From Spizellomyces punctatus DAOM BR117 (taxonomy: Eukaryota; Chytridiomycota; Chytridiomycetes; Spizellomycetales; Spizellomycetaceae), in assembly GCF_000182565.1 (NCBI RefSeq), contig NW_015971544.1:122622-186621 (forward strand): a DNA stretch of 64,000 nucleotides. Reading direction: 5' to 3'. A program made the position numbers and the translations under genes. Below are positions 8,374 through 21,860 of this stretch, in pieces. The notes under the pieces are model-generated. The model had not been told where the DNA came from. It made no database searches and saw only the letters and a program-made list of their open reading frames with translations. Positions within the stretch are counted from its first letter, which is position 1. Each line of letters begins with the position of its first letter.

Positions 8374-11300
8374 TTAACTGACGAGATGCATTGAAGCCTC
8401 GTCCTTTTCAAGAAACGGCTCCTCATCCCAATCACCTGGAACGAACTTAATACCACCGCAATCGCACTTGTTGGCGATTTCTACACCTTCCTCAATCATT
8501 TGCAAGACATTTTCTGCCAGTGCCCGGCGGGCTGCTTTTCGCGATGGGCCATAGTCCATCGCAATCACATTTTCATGCATGATCAAGTTTGCTACGAAAA
8601 GACCTTCTTCCAGATCATGCTTGGTGGGGACTCGCCACTTGTCGCAGCCCAGGACACTGCGCATATACATAGCCATCTCGCGGAATGGATGACGTCCAAC
8701 TAGCTGTGGTTGAATGTACTCATTGACCCAAGGTAACCAGAAGCGATCCAGAAACCCCCAGGCAACCTCCACATCGTAACCGCCGTCCTGGAAAATTGCC
8801 CCAAGGATTGCTTCAAACAAATCTGACACCGCCTTGGGAGTTTCAATATTGATCCAGTATTGCATCTCTGCTTCCAATTCTCGCTGTAATTTGGCTCTGG
8901 CTCCTTTACCCTCAGGAAGATGTGTAATAGACTCTAACTTGTTCTGTCGCGCTTCAGCCCCTTCAACATGCTGTTGCGCCGCCTCGTACAAGTCCGTACA
9001 GTACTCTCCTATTGCCTGGGCGAGCGGAACCGACGAAGCCTCGATGAAGGTGTGGAGCCCCAAATTCGCAGAAACACACGCTAAAAATGAGTTGTTTACG
9101 GCCGCATCCTTGAGATCACTCAACCGACCCGGTGGTAAGTCCGGGTAGGTATAGAAAAAGTATCGCACTGCCAGAAGGCCAAGTACGGCATCACCTAACA
9201 AATGAAGAAACCAGTTTTGACATACAGTGTAGATGTTTACTCAGCTTCTACCATGACTTACCGAGGAACTCTAATCTTTGGTAATTCAAAACATTTGGAT
9301 CTTTCGAACTAGGATGCGTGAGCGCCTCCATCAGTAACATCGGATCCTTGAATTGATAATGAATGAGATCTTGCAGAGACTGCAATTTGGCCATCTTGGC
9401 AGCAGTAAGAGGATTTGACTTTGGTCGTTGTTCTGAGATCTGTTGTTGGGCTTTTATATAACCAGCCCAATCAATCAAAAAAGCGTCGCTGTAAATGTTA
9501 CGGAGAGCTTGCGCCGCGCCCTTCACCCCACTGCAATCAAGACAGGCACCCAATATGGATTCCACGGTGTCAGCAATTTGTTTGTCAGACAGCAGCTGAG
9601 ATCCAGTCTCGGGGTTCTCGTCCGTTTTGTTCACCTCCTTTTTGGCATTCTCTTCGAGCTTTTCAAGTTTCATTGGCGCCCATTCGGTTCTTTGAAATGA
9701 TTGAGGAGTATAGTAACGGTACATTTAAGAATTAAATTTGAATGTTACCTTGAAAGTTTTGTCCCAACAATGTACCCAGGAATGCCATGTTTCCAACCTC
9801 TGACGAATAGCTTGTAGTTCGACAACAAGCTATGTGTCATCATCGTCATTACTCCTTCTCCGCGATGAGGATACAGGACGTAGATATGTAACGTAATGGC
9901 GAGCTTGAGAAATGCGTCGCCAAGAGTCTCGTACCGCTCATAGTTGGTTTGCAATGTAGCGGAGGGTGCAGAAAGGGCGGTTATGAGCTGCGGCAGGGCA
10001 GCTGGGAGACTCAACTTTTCTTGCAGCTCGCTTGTTCGGCAGGCTAGTTCGACGTAATAAAGAATCGACGGTAAAATTACCGCCGCTTTGATCGTGTTTT
10101 GGTCGATAGGGTATATTTGACAATACTAAAGAATGTGAACTTGTCAATAAAGTGGCCAGTCAGACGTTATGAGACTAGCAATACCTGAGGAAGCAGAAAA
10201 ACATCTTGATCTCTTTTGGCTTCGACACTTTCGTTCTCCGCAATATTGTGGTACGCCAACATATTGAACTTTCGCGTGACGAGCCTCGCACGAATAACAG
10301 GCTGGTCGGGCTTGATCAATCTCCTGTTCTTGATCAACTGGTAGTAATCCGCCGCGCATTTAAACTTGTCATCCCCAAATGGCACTGGGTCAAAGGGTCC
10401 TTTGTCAGCGCATAATTCCAAAGCACGAAATTTTCTGCCCCAGTGTCTCATATCAACCACTACACGATCGACAACATCCGGCTTGTAAAGAAGGCTCTGA
10501 AACTTCTCGGGATCGAAACTCTCAACGGATGCAGTCGCCTTCCAGTCAATCAGCTCTGATGCTTTGAATAATTGAAAATCCACTGGGCGCGATCCCGGGC
10601 GAATTCGAAGCGGCACGACCAGGAAAGCGTAATCTTCATCTTCTTTGAATAAGGTGTGCTTCAACATTGGTGATAAAACACAATGATTGTATGCCCGCGC
10701 CCAGCGATATTGTTCCAACGTCATCTTAAGTGGTTTGGGGGATGCTTGAATGCGGACAGTCACTTCCGCCAAGTTAGGCCAAAGGGAAAACTCCATAGGC
10801 GATATAGGTAGACCGGAAACTGTAAGAAAACCAAGAGGGTTCGACATTGGAGGGTCGTGAAGTGCTTTCACTTCAATAACATTTAGGTAACCCGAGACAT
10901 AATCATTCGTTAAGTCCCATGGTTGGTGAAGAATTTGAGGCTGTTTAACTATAAGCTCAAAATAAGTATGGAGGGACAAACCAACAGGGCTCAATTCAAT
11001 TGCATGCTCTCACTTCTGAAAAATCGCTTGTTCCTCTTAGATTTAAGTGTGTTTAAACCTTTTTGGAGCTCCTCTCGTAGTTGACCCTCCTCATCATGTC
11101 TTGACTTAAAGAGTATGTCCCCTCGGGCAGGTCGAAGAGTGTCATTGAGATACCTGCGCTGATGCAATAGTTTGACGGCTTCCCACGCTGAATGTGTAAT
11201 CTCGTGTCATGGAACCCTCCTAGCAGACCAGAAAATCATATTACGTTGACCTACCGGCATGTCTAAAGGCCAGCGCTTTGGATCGCATGGGCCGACCAAC

Positions 11301-13736
11301 CGTAAGCCTAATCTCTGGCGGCACACAGTTTGGGAGAGTGACACTGGCCTATGAACACGGATAACTGTAAGAATCCTCGGCCAGACGATCCATTTCGGAA
11401 AGATAACCTACTTGAAAACGCTCGTCCCCCGTGCTGGCGAGATGCGTTAAGGCGTATTCAGGCCGCGAATGAACAAACTGATCGCACAGTTGAACGGTGC
11501 AGAATTCTTCGACTAGCTGCAATGCTGATGTAAGGGTAGCTTTAGCTCCTGTGTTCTCCACCGTATATGTGTATGGTGAGGTTTGCAATGGCTCCTCCTC
11601 ATCATTCAGAGCATATGATGTTGGAATGTTGTTTTCGTGGCTCACTAGCGCAGTCCGAATCTCGCTCTCGCGGATGCGCAACTCCCGTAAATGTAAAAGA
11701 TGCTCCCAATTGTCTTCTTCGCACATCAATATAAACCTGGAATCTGGGGCCCGTGCTCGCCCACGGCTCTGAAAGGGTTAGAGTTTTTTCAATGAAGACA
11801 GTTCGACAGGTGGATGGCGTGCCATTGCATGTACCTGAATGAAGTTCACCAAGTTCATACTCTCCTTGCCCATATCGAATCGTATCACAAGCTTGCAAAC
11901 CCTGATGTCCAGGCCCTCCTCTGCTACCTATGTGGAATGTGAATTCAGATGCTTGTGCTCGTTTGGGGATACAACATATCCGTACCTTGGTCGCAACCAG
12001 CAAGTTGATCCGATTGTGTCCAAACTCCTGCACAATGTTTTGTTGAGCGGTTACTCTCATGGCGGTTTGCAGGACATCGGCATTGTCGCCGCCGTGACCA
12101 ACGAGCACATCTACTCTGAGGAAATCTTTGAGTCGATCGATACTGCACAGAATGTCACGTAACCGTTCGGCTGTTTCTCGTCTTTGCACAAACACGATCC
12201 CAGAAAATACATGATCATCTCGGTATTGCTCCAGGATTTCGATGAGCTTCACAACCTTCGGGGACAGCTCGGATAACGCCGGCGAATCAGCCGGCCCGGC
12301 CACTCTAAGCTCTTCCAGCAACTGTCGGCGTATATCTTCAGTCTGCATAAGCCGGCGGACCTTGCTGGTCATAATCCCGTCCGCTAACATTGCTCTGTCC
12401 GCCTTCTTTTGCAAAGTGTATATGGCCGCCAATATGGATCGAGCACAAGCCCAGGAGCCGAGTTGTTTGAGAATATAGATGCCGTCCTTGAGAACCTTTG
12501 TTAAGTTGGCGTCGGCCGGCATCATCGACGACCATCCCTTAACGATTTCATATGCGCGAGGATATGTGGCGATCTCGTCGTTCTGGGGATATTCGATCTT
12601 TTCAGGCTTCGCGCGAGCTGCATACCTCAATGACTTTTCTTCACTCATTACTGTTACCGCTCGACAGTCGAGAATTTTCTGGAGATTTCTGTTATTGAGA
12701 AAACACAATAAGCAGGGGAAAATATGACAGCTGTGGACGACTATAGAGCTCGTACTCAATGGCGATGAGCGCATGGCTGTCTGAATTTACAGGTGATGCT
12801 GTTAATCCAAGGATGCGTGGCCGAGCATTTGATGGCAAACAAGAAACATGCTCCTTCATAAGAACAGCATATGCTACAGATGCAAGAAAATTTTAGAGAA
12901 ATCCCCGTACCCATATGGCATAACTAAAACGACCCAATTACGATGATCGCCGAGTGCATGATGAGCCTCGTCAAACACAATCAAGCAAATCTGAGATTTT
13001 CAGGATTATTTAGTCATCAAACCCGGATCTTATAACCTTCTTACTTGATCAATGTTTATAAAAGCATGAATCAAAGCTTCGACAAGCGTCTGAGGTGTGG
13101 CACATAAGACGTCATTTTCTTTGAGGATTTTCTCCCAATCAGACTGTTTCTATTATTGCATGCTTGGATTTATGGCTGTCCAGTGGAAAGTGGAACTTAT
13201 TAAGTGGACGTACCTCGTTAAGTAGTTCTCCACATATTGGCACTACATTCCCTGCGATCTGATGACGGAGATACTCCTGTTGCTGAAATACAAGTGGAAC
13301 TGTGGGGACAAGAAAGGCGACCACCCTTTTCTATTTTGGATTTTTCTTCATTGTAATTGCATGTACCACCATTTGTGTGCTGCAGTCTTTAACCTACCTT
13401 CCCACCAGCGAGACGAGACGCATGCTCGACCTCCACCATGTGTTTAATGAGTAAGCCTGCGATAAGAGTCTTCCCCATTCCAGTATCCATTACAGCAATG
13501 ATATTACTATCTTTAGCCATCTCAAACAACTGCTGCTGATAGTCTCTGGCCACATCTGGCACAGTGTTAACCTCCTTAACGCTGAACTTGGCCGCGGCTT
13601 TCAACTCCCGGATGGTTTGTCGTGCTTTCTTCTGTTTTGTTTGTGTGGGCGTGATCGGCGGTTTCAAACCACTAGTTACCATGCGATAATGAGAGACAAA
13701 AGCCCTCTGCTGTGGAGGAGGTGCAGTTGGAATCAT
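8374..13736 (-). CDS. Dicer-like ribonuclease III (spliced)
   Basis: A complete Dicer architecture is readable in order on the minus strand. A DExD/H helicase opens the protein, with Walker A DTGMGKT (near 13480) and a DEAH box ([12 protein letters not shown], near 12970). The helicase C lobe follows (about 12650-11850) with the SRGRAR motif near 11760, then the dimerisation/DUF283 region (about 11730-11350), a platform plus PAZ region (10994-10167), RNase IIIa ([10 protein letters not shown], near 9930), RNase IIIb (RLEFLG split by an intron from DAVL, 9280-9190) and a C-terminal dsRNA-binding domain (about 8700-8510). Dicers cut dsRNA into small RNAs. The start is set at the ATG of [10 protein letters not shown] (13734-13736); a further 5' exon is possible. 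It is divergent from the EST1/SMG7 gene, 250 bp away. Confidence 0.93.
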
Positions 13737-13985
13737 CTTGCCCCAGATCTCCAAAAGCTTTCTGACAGCGTGAGAAGATAACCTGAAGCTTGCTGCTTAC
13801 TTGATTTCAGTCCACGTGATACACTGCTTTTGACACTGCAGCGTGACTCGAGGACTCGTTGGCAGATCTGCAGCATGCTGTCTGCTTAATCCGTAACACA
13901 ACTTCTGCCCTCCTCACCGACAGGTTTCCTTGAGCATTAGACCTCGTACTTTGTCTCGCTCTTGGATTTAGCCACCTGTACTTGC
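13737..13985. promoter_or_regulatory. Divergent promoter region, Dicer / EST1-SMG7
   Basis: The interval of about 250 bp separates two genes that start in opposite directions, so both promoters must lie here or inside first introns. I see no clear TATA box. The exact edges depend on the two uncertain start codons. Confidence 0.45.
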
Positions 13986-16900
13986 ATGCCGGGGGCTCCC
14001 GCGTTGGCTTTGCTGAGGTTCGGTGGCCTGACATATTGAGGGTTGCAAGCAGGGTCATTAAATGGCGTTCTTTTCATCACTGTAGCTCGACAGCTGAGCT
14101 TGAAAAGAAACTACGACAGCTTCTGAAGGTCAAAGGATCAGGGCCTTTCCAGGAAGATGTGCAGACAGTGCGCAGCAGGCTAAGGGGGGAATTGCAGGAT
14201 GTCATTTTGCTTGACTATGACCTGGCTGCTACCAACGATGCCGAAGCAAACCTTTGGAAGCTAGTGCATTACAAAACTATTGAAGAGTTTCGCAAGAAGC
14301 TTAAGGAGGTACTCTTCCTGAGTTTAGTACGTTAATCGCAATCTTTGCAGGAACTTAATTTTCCCCCTCCTTTTGCAGGCTACATCCCGTGCACGGCGGG
14401 CAGGGCGCTCCATTTCCGCGGAAGACCGTAAAGAGCTGCGTGTACTTACGTCTTCTTTCCGGAACTTCCTCGCTGATGCGACGGCTTTCTATCTCCGCTT
14501 CATATGGCGGTTAACCCATCACTTCAGTTTGCACACCGTGGAGCTGATTGTGTTGAAGAAACTAGATTTTGACCTTCCGGGAGAAAGTAGGTTACCTGCT
14601 GGATGTATATGGCAGAATGATGAACACCAATAACCCGATGCCCTTTTAAGACCCCGATGCTCTTCCACACAGTCAAATAACCCCTGAGCTTCAGCAAAGG
14701 GCGATTGCTACTTGCCATCGCAGCCTTATATATCTCGGTGATCTTGGTAATTTGGATGTAGTCCGTGCTTTTATAGGCAGAGATCTTGTCATTCATGCGG
14801 TGTTAATTGTAGCGCGGTATCGCGAAATTCATGCGGATCGAAAGGAGAAGAACTGGTTGCCCGCCAAAATGTTTTACAATATCGCAATTCGCTTGATTCC
14901 CAGCAATGGCAATCCTTTTAATCAACTTGCTGTGATTAACACATATGCTGGAAATGTGCTTGGTGCTGTTGAATGTTATTTTCGCAGGTACTTGTTTCCT
15001 CGTTCGTCACTATCACATTTTGTCATTTTGTGACAGTGATTCACCATCAATCTGCGTTAGCTTGGTTATTCAGCAACCGTTTTCGACAGCGCAAGATAAT
15101 CTCACGATACTATTCGAGAAGGTGCAAAAGAGAACCCTGACAGAGCAACGCGAGGTTTCTGATCCGAACGACCACGACTCTTTTGCTGAAGAGTTCATAG
15201 CCTTACACGGAGAGGTCATGGGAGTGAATAAAAGGTATGAAATTAGGAACCTTCATCTTCATTGTTAGATGTCTGACGATAATTCGGTTTTGCTCCAGTT
15301 TGGATGGTCTTCGACTCCGAGAACAAGCGTGGTTGAGCCACTTTCATCGCCTACTGATGGATACTTCATTCAATCGCGAGACGCTTATGAGGCTCTTTGT
15401 TGTCAACATGGCGGTTGGGCACATACTCCGCAGCCGCATGCAGGCTGATATAACTGAATCGCTTTCTCCAGCGTCGGTAGCGGCGACCAGAAGTTTACAA
15501 GCACAAAAGCTGGACGAGATAATTGTTTTTACTATCGACATGTTTCGAATGCTGCTCGAAACAACCCTGGAGCATTTGCAACCCTGCGAGCGCAACAGTA
15601 GTAGTGGACGATCCTTGGGAGCTGAGAATTCAGAATTTGATGGAGCGCTTGCAGTAATCAAGATTGTGTCGAGATGGTTGAAGAACCAATGGATGAGATT
15701 CGCCACGCTGTTGGCTGAAAAAAAAGACCTCTGGACTGTTTACGCGGCGTTTTTGACCGCGGTTTCTAGGATGGTTGAAAAAGATGCACTTCTTGAACAA
15801 GACCAGCTTCCCTTTTTAAGGGAAGATGAGGATCTCGAAGGGTTCCTTCCACTCCAACCCGATGTTATTCCTTCAAATAGGGCCACGTATCCCGTGCATT
15901 CGTTTGGAGATCATTTGGAACAGAGGAGACGTAGCTTATCTGCAGAGGCTGAGACGCGTGCTCGTTTGATTTCCATACTCCGGACTAGTCTCTTTTTCAC
16001 GGATGTAGAGGTAGGGTTTGAGGACTTTCGCTCGCATCGGGCAGGATAGCGTGAAAGCTAATCCACAATTCTCACAGCAAGCTCCTCTTTTTCTGAGGAC
16101 GGAGACACAGAATTCTGAAGAGACGTGGGTGTTCTCCGCGTCCTTTCCTGGTCGTACAGCATCATCTTGGACCACTTCTAGCGGTGCTAGCGGTTCGCTT
16201 TCTTCGTCGAAATCGATAGGATCAGCGACCGGGTTGCAACATCCGGAGATATCGGACGATGATGAGGACATTTTGATGTTTACACCACATCAGATACGCG
16301 AGGCCATTTCATCCTTCCCGGAACAGGTCATGGAAACTCCCCATGGACTTCCAGATTTCTTTCCTTCGGGCCCAATGGACCCATTGGGCGAGGCAGCAAG
16401 TATTCTTGTGCCGATCTCAAAGGGTACTGGGCAAGAACTTGCTCAAGGGAACACCCTCCATGGATACAAGCGTCCATTGGTCAGTATTTCCGGTGTAATT
16501 GCTCAGTACTGAACATGTGTGTTTTAATATCAATTCTGAACAGCAAGAGCTCAACTACTCGAAACCTATGGCAGTCCCGGGCGAGAGAGGAAAAACTGCC
16601 TTTGCGTCTGCTTCGCCTGATTCCAATGGAGTATTTGGAACAAGTGCGGACGCAGTCAACACCATGGCCTTTTTAGGCCTGGGAAGCCCATTGTGGAATA
16701 AAAGTAGACCCTCGCCAGACGCTACGGTGCATGAGGCGGCACGAGAAGCAGATTCAGGGGCGCCTGCATTTGTGCCGTGGAGCTCGTCATTGAGTACTGC
16801 TAGTACAGGCGGTTCCGCAGTACCGCGTCCAGCGTCATCTGCTTTGTCGAGTGGTCCACACATCAGGTACCGTAGCGACGTTTTCAGTTGTATCCCGGAT

Positions 16901-17361
16901 TGGACCCTAAAAATTTGCTTTGCAGTCTGACCTCCACAAATCCACTCTCTGCTCTACCCGCACTTGGAATGGGTACTTCAAGGCTGCCCAACACGACCGC
17001 AATGCCGAATTCGCCATTTGGCCTGGATCCATCTCCCAGTAGTTTATCTTCGCAGTGGAATGGAGAGTATAATTTCCCATTTGGCGGACCGATGGGGGCG
17101 TCAAAACCGTCTCCCCAAGGTACAGCCAATATAGGTCAACCGCTGCCACCGCTGGGAGATTCTATGCTGAGTTGGCTGGGCTCAGTCACTGATGCATTTG
17201 CCACGCCTCCTATGCAAGGAGTTAATACAAGCTGGTTGCATACGTCGCCCTTTGACGCATCAATCTCCCCAGTGTCACACACCCGTGAGAATCGGCAACT
17301 GGCGCTCGGCCTCTTTGCGTCAACATCGAGCCATGGAAAGGGAAAGGAGGAAACCGCATAG
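13986..17361 (+). CDS. EST1/SMG5-7 family protein (telomerase / nonsense-mediated decay factor)
   Basis: The N-terminal exon (from 14086) reads STAELEKKLRQLL... ILLDYDLAAT...EEFRKKLKE, the EST1/SMG7 14-3-3-like start. Later exons give the most conserved block, the TPR-like core with RYREIHADRKEKNWLPAKMF and IRLIPSNGNPFNQLAV (about 14816-14987). The long central helical region follows (15300-16000), with LREDEDLEGFLPL, a family signature. The C-terminal third is Ser/Pro/Gly-rich and probably disordered. SMG7-type proteins bind phosphorylated UPF1 and promote mRNA decay, while Est1 recruits telomerase; the sequence alone does not decide between them. No PIN domain is seen, so it is not SMG6-like. 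A plausible start is the ATG at 13986, with an intron of about 68 bp ending at 14085. At least six more introns interrupt the frame. Confidence 0.85.
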
Positions 17362-17408
17362 CGGTAACTGGATCGTATGAGTATCGTGAAATTTATCGAC
17401 GTTCCTCC

Positions 17409-18955
17409 TCAGCAACGTAAGCCATAACGCTGTGCGAGCATCCCATTCGCAACCGGAAGTTCTGCCGTTAAGATGTGCTTTGCAAACTTCGTGTCCTCCG
17501 CTTGTATGGACGCGATATCTAGTTCGACTGGTATGTCAAAGATAGCATTTGCTTCGATCGTCTCCCATACTTCACGGCGACGTCCTCGATGGAATTCTCC
17601 ATGGATCGTTGGCAAGGGCTCCACGCCCCTGTAGTTGAATGCTGAGGGAAGATCAGGGGTCCTTTCCATACGACAGGGCCGTCTTGCGGATGGTCGCCTT
17701 TTGCATTATCCTGTGGAATGAAACCCCGTATATTGCTAGCATTTCAGTGTCTCAATAGACAAGATTACGTTGACCTTCTATTTGTTCTAGTGTATTGACA
17801 TGATTAAACTGCGTGCCCTGCTCAGCATTACTAGCCGTCTCCATCTATCCACACATCCCATCTGTCTGCGTCATCTAGCCGTCCTGGTTACAAATGTTGA
17901 TGCTCCTCTCAATGTTCGCGTGTACGCTTGCCCATAAAGCTGTGTAACTTGTGTCTTTCTTCGTGGATGATGGGCGAATGGACAGTTTTCTTTGAGCTTT
18001 GTGCACCAAAAACAATACCAGAAACGTAATACATGAGAAGCTTGACCTTCACAGCATAGAGTCGGAAACATTGCTTACCAATGGTGAAGAATGCCATCCA
18101 TATTCCTGAGCAGAGGTGATTGGAGATGCGTACTTTGCTGGAGGCGGTCGATTGCAGCGTTGTACATATCGATTGCATTCAGCTGCCATAAGGGGAGCAA
18201 CACATTATTATGAGTAGCAGAGGTCCACGTATTACATGGCGTCCATCATACCGTCGACCGCCTCTCTCTGCCGTTCCTGAACATGCGAGTTTTGCGGGTT
18301 TTCCGTCAGGACGATGTCTGGGCAAGGTAAGATACCACTGTCTTTGCGATACAATAAAGAGAATTCGCTTACTTTTAACAAGTCCAGGTGTAATAATAAA
18401 CCTTTCTTGTGGTCTGGTACATCTGTCAAATTTCCGTATCGTTTCTTTGAAGACTGCATCGACATGGCTTGTCACGAGTCCTGTCGGATGTCCCTTTGCG
18501 GTCATGAATGATATGTGAGGGTTAACTGAGCTGCCAAAGTTGGCAGCGCTTGCAGACGGGGACATTCGTCGAGGCATTTCGAGATGGTAATCGGTAGGTT
18601 TTTGGCAGTTGCTGTTGAAGCATGGAAGTCAGTCGCTGGACTGGGATTGTCGGACATTTCTTTATGACTGTGCCGCTTTCGTATGTTATCACATCATGAT
18701 GGCAACATTTTCACCAAAGTGGCAGCTAATGTTGGCCATTAGGAGGTTTCGTTCAAGCGAGCCATGGGATGAAGCGATGAGGAAGCGAAGAGTATGGAGG
18801 AGACGGAGGATGGTCAGCTTGTAGCCCCGCTGCTTAGTCTCGCGTTGTCGCAAGATTGTGGTACGGAACGACGAGAGCTTAGGAAGAAGGTTGATTGTCA
18901 ACTTGTGGATAGCCGCTACATGGTCCTTGGGATTGGCCAACGAATTCTTAAACAT
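17409..18955 (-). CDS. Probable spliced gene of unknown function
   Basis: Several minus-strand stretches look coding and are separated by intron-like sequence. A helical N-terminus starts at ATG 18955 (MFKNSLANPKDHVAAIHK...). A Cys/Leu-rich segment is readable near 18610-18530 (ISKCLDECPRLQALP). A further segment near 18460-18390 reads DAVFKETIRKFDRCTRP. An amphipathic helical block near 18175-18080 reads AIDMYNAAIDRLQQSTHL. The last frame (17669-17409) ends in TAG or a related stop just past the EST1/SMG7 stop, so the two genes would be convergent. I could not join all exons in frame. The family is not recognised, and the feature might be two small genes. Confidence 0.4.
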
Positions 18956-19003
18956 ATCACTAATAGATCCTATATTCTAATGCTTCAAATACATTACTCA
19001 GGC

Positions 19004-19477
19004 TTATGAGCCAAGAATTACGCTAGTGTCCCCGACCGCCCATAGGTTATACACAAGAACATTTTTCATTTTCCACTCATTTCCAACTCTAACAACTGTC
19101 GCCTCGTATCTGTTCATCAAGGTAATATGCTTTACAGACTCTGCTTTAGGCCCTTCACCGCCAGGGTAATGCTCCGACTCGATGAGGCACGTCAGTTTCC
19201 CTTCATCCCCATGCAGATCAGTCTGAATGTTTGTTATCGTGTGGGAGGTGTCCAATGGACCAATCGTCGGAAGCATGACTGCTAGAATGGTGGGGAGTCC
19301 AGGCATGACCGGGAAAGAAATGCCAATTCTTGTGGCGGCTGGTGTAAAATCGAGTGTTGCGTCTTCGGTGAATGCAGAGGAGAGGGAGGCACTGTCATTT
19401 GCATCCAAACCATGGGCATAGCGGTGGATTGCGGTGGTAATTTGATGGTGGTCCAGTAGATCTTGCAGGCTTGCCAT
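19004..19477 (-). CDS. SnoaL-like / NTF2-fold protein (157 aa)
   Basis: This is a complete single-exon frame. The N-terminus (DLLDHHQITTAIHRYAHGLD) and the following AFTEDATLDF segment match the SnoaL-like/NTF2-fold pattern: an initial helix with a Tyr and the D-(A/x)-S-x-L-x-x-x-F-T-x-D-A motif. Later beta strands (ESEHYPGG, MNRYEATVVRVGNEWKMKN) fit the curved sheet. Length is typical for the superfamily. Members include polyketide cyclases, dehydratases, dehydrogenase partners and many uncharacterised small-molecule-binding proteins. The substrate cannot be told from sequence. There is no signal peptide. Confidence 0.75.
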   Translation of the reverse strand: MASLQDLLDHHQITTAIHRYAHGLDANDSASLSSAFTEDATLDFTPAATRIGISFPVMPGLPTILAVMLPTIGPLDTSHTITNIQTDLHGDEGKLTCLIESEHYPGGEGPKAESVKHITLMNRYEATVVRVGNEWKMKNVLVYNLWAVGDTSVILGS

Positions 19478-20100
19478 GATGATGCTTTCCCTTTGCAGCT
19501 GGCGCTCCTTTTGATGAGCTGCTTTATATGCCTGTCACCTATATCCAACCCATCGGATGTCGCCACCAACGCAAAATATTAAATTAACCTCTTACGCTGT
19601 CTCACGGACTTACGACTCAGCCGCAAACAGTTGGGGATAGCACGTTTATTAGGGCTGAAGTTTCTTTCCTCTGCTTTTATTCCTCCAAGCCAAAGGATGA
19701 GCGTCACACAAGCGGTAGGCCATCAACGTTTCGGAGATGATACTCAGCTTGGTACCTCCGTCGCGTTCACCCACTCGTTACAAACTGCCATTTACTTTGA
19801 GCGACAAACATGTAATCGCATGGTAGAAAACACACTAAACAGAACATGACCAAAATTAAAATCCTATGACGTTCATATTGAAATAAAGCTTTCACGAGTA
19901 CAATATTTCTGCAAAAGGTGCGAAGGATAGCTACTTCGATTCCAAAAGGCAGTCCATCCCATACCCCAAGCCCGCACTCTCAATTTTCTAAATAATGGTT
20001 TTTTTCTAGATTGAGTGGAACAACACATCTCCATCGACTCCAGGTCAAACAGAGAGACATAATCCAGATAAAGAAACGGAAGGGTGATCATGGTCCATGA
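19478..20100. other. Intergenic stretch, no gene seen
   Basis: This stretch lies between the SnoaL-like start and the septin stop. Frames on either strand are short and have unlikely composition. It should contain the SnoaL-like promoter and the septin 3' UTR. Confidence 0.4.
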
Positions 20101-21860
20101 CTATTTGAAAAGACCTTTATTCTTCTTTCCCTTTTCCGGCGTTCCAGGTCGACCCGACTCCAATCTCCGTTTCTTTTCCTCAAGTTCTAGTCGCTGCTTC
20201 TCAAGCTGTTCCTTCATTTCCCGGTGACGAGCATAGAGCTGAAGACGCAAAATGAGCAGATTAACTTTCCATACCCTTTCAATTTCACTCTTCCAAAAGA
20301 TAGGGCACTACACATACTTCTTCCTCGGACTGCTTCAATTTTGCTTCTTTCTCTGCAACCTTTTGCTGGAATACTGCTTTCATCTCCGCTTCCATCTTTG
20401 CCATCTTTTGCTCATGTGCAAGCTTCTCCTCCTCGAACTTTGAGAGAGGGCTGAATGAAGCAAAAGTGAGCAACGTGCTCTTCATTCTCAACGCTTCATG
20501 AGAATATTAGGAACCTACTTGAGAGCACTGCCATCGGATGAGACCTCGTATCCGCCCCGCGCCAGCTTGCTAATGCGGTAGCTCTCGTACAGGACTTCAT
20601 TAGTGTATTCCTTCAACTCCTCCATATGTGTCCTTCAAGTTGATAATCGCACATAATCAGCGTCATCATCTGCAGTAAGACTAACTTATCTGTACTCCTG
20701 TCCATACCTGACCAGCATCTGTCGCAACTTGACAAAGTCGCAGTGATCTTCATTGTCGACTTCGATAACACCCCATGGATACTTCCTTCCACGGACTTTT
20801 TTTCCACCAACGTCCACCTCCTTGTCACTACCAACAATGGCAAACGGAATCCGAGACTTTAAAGAATATAAGATCAGATTGGACTGACAAGTTAAAGGCG
20901 GGTTGCTGCCGGACACTTACAATGATGTCCTTGTTCTCTTGGACAGTTTCCGGATCATCGTTGTCGTACATGGGCGGCTGGTATATTTGAATCTTATTAT
21001 AAGCAATATCTTCCAAAATCCGGGCTTTGAAGGCTTTGATTTCATCTTCAGTCAGCGTATCGGATTTTGCAATGACAGGAATGAGGTTCACACGGCCGGC
21101 CAATTGTTTCATAAACTCAATATCGAGCGGCTTCAGACTATTGGTTTCCGAACAAAGGTTGCAATGAGACAAGAGGAATAGATAGATACGAAGGAAGGGG
21201 TGACACATACGAGTGGCCAGTTGGCGCAATGAAGTATAAACAAGCATGTACGCGGGTGTCCACGATTCTCTTACGGTTCACACGGTTCTCCTGCTCGAGG
21301 TAAGCGTCGTATCGCGCCTCGATGTTTTCCAAAATCGGGCGCCAGCTCTCCTCATTATTTACAAAATCACCGAACCCGGGAGTGTCAATGACGGTAAGCT
21401 TCAATTTCACACCATTTTCCTCGATATCTGTTTTTTATCGAATAAATGTGAGATTTACTTTCTTAAATATCCTTACGGTGTGTCCAAACATACCGGCGCT
21501 GATGGTCTGAATTTCTACAGTTTTGGGACTTTCGTGTGTGGGTTCCTTGTTCTCCTTATTTGGATAGAGAGAAGTGTTGAAAAGAGTATTGACAAGCGTA
21601 CTTTTGCCGAGACCCGATTCGCCTGCAATCATCAAAATATGTCAGTGTTCTGATATAGTCTGCCTGATCACAGGAGAAGCAACATACCAACGACCATCAG
21701 GGTAAACTGGAATCCCTTCTTGACGGATTTTCGGTGAACCTGGTTGGGCAGGTTATGGAAACCCACATATCCAGCAAGTTTCTTTTTTACGATTGGGATC
21801 TGTAATGCCTTCTTAGCCAATAGTCGACAATGAGAAAATGGAATTTAAAGAATACTCACA
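20101..21860 (-). CDS. Septin GTPase (Cdc3/SEPT7-like), 5' end unresolved
   Basis: Spliced exons give a near-complete septin. They encode the polybasic region ([20 protein letters not shown]), the P-loop GESGLGKST, the G3 motif DTPGFGD, G4 AKSDTLT and the septin-unique element ending near [19 protein letters not shown]-terminal coiled coil follows ([14 protein letters not shown]..., then [12 protein letters not shown]), ending GKKNKGLFK and TAG at 20101-20103. Septins polymerise into filaments at the cell cortex and at sites of division or germ-tube growth. The coiled-coil tail and the [13 protein letters not shown] stretch favour the Cdc3/SEPT7 group. The exon beginning at 21799 is certain. 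Upstream, only a very short exon before 21855 can be suggested, and the ATG is not identified. Confidence 0.92.
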
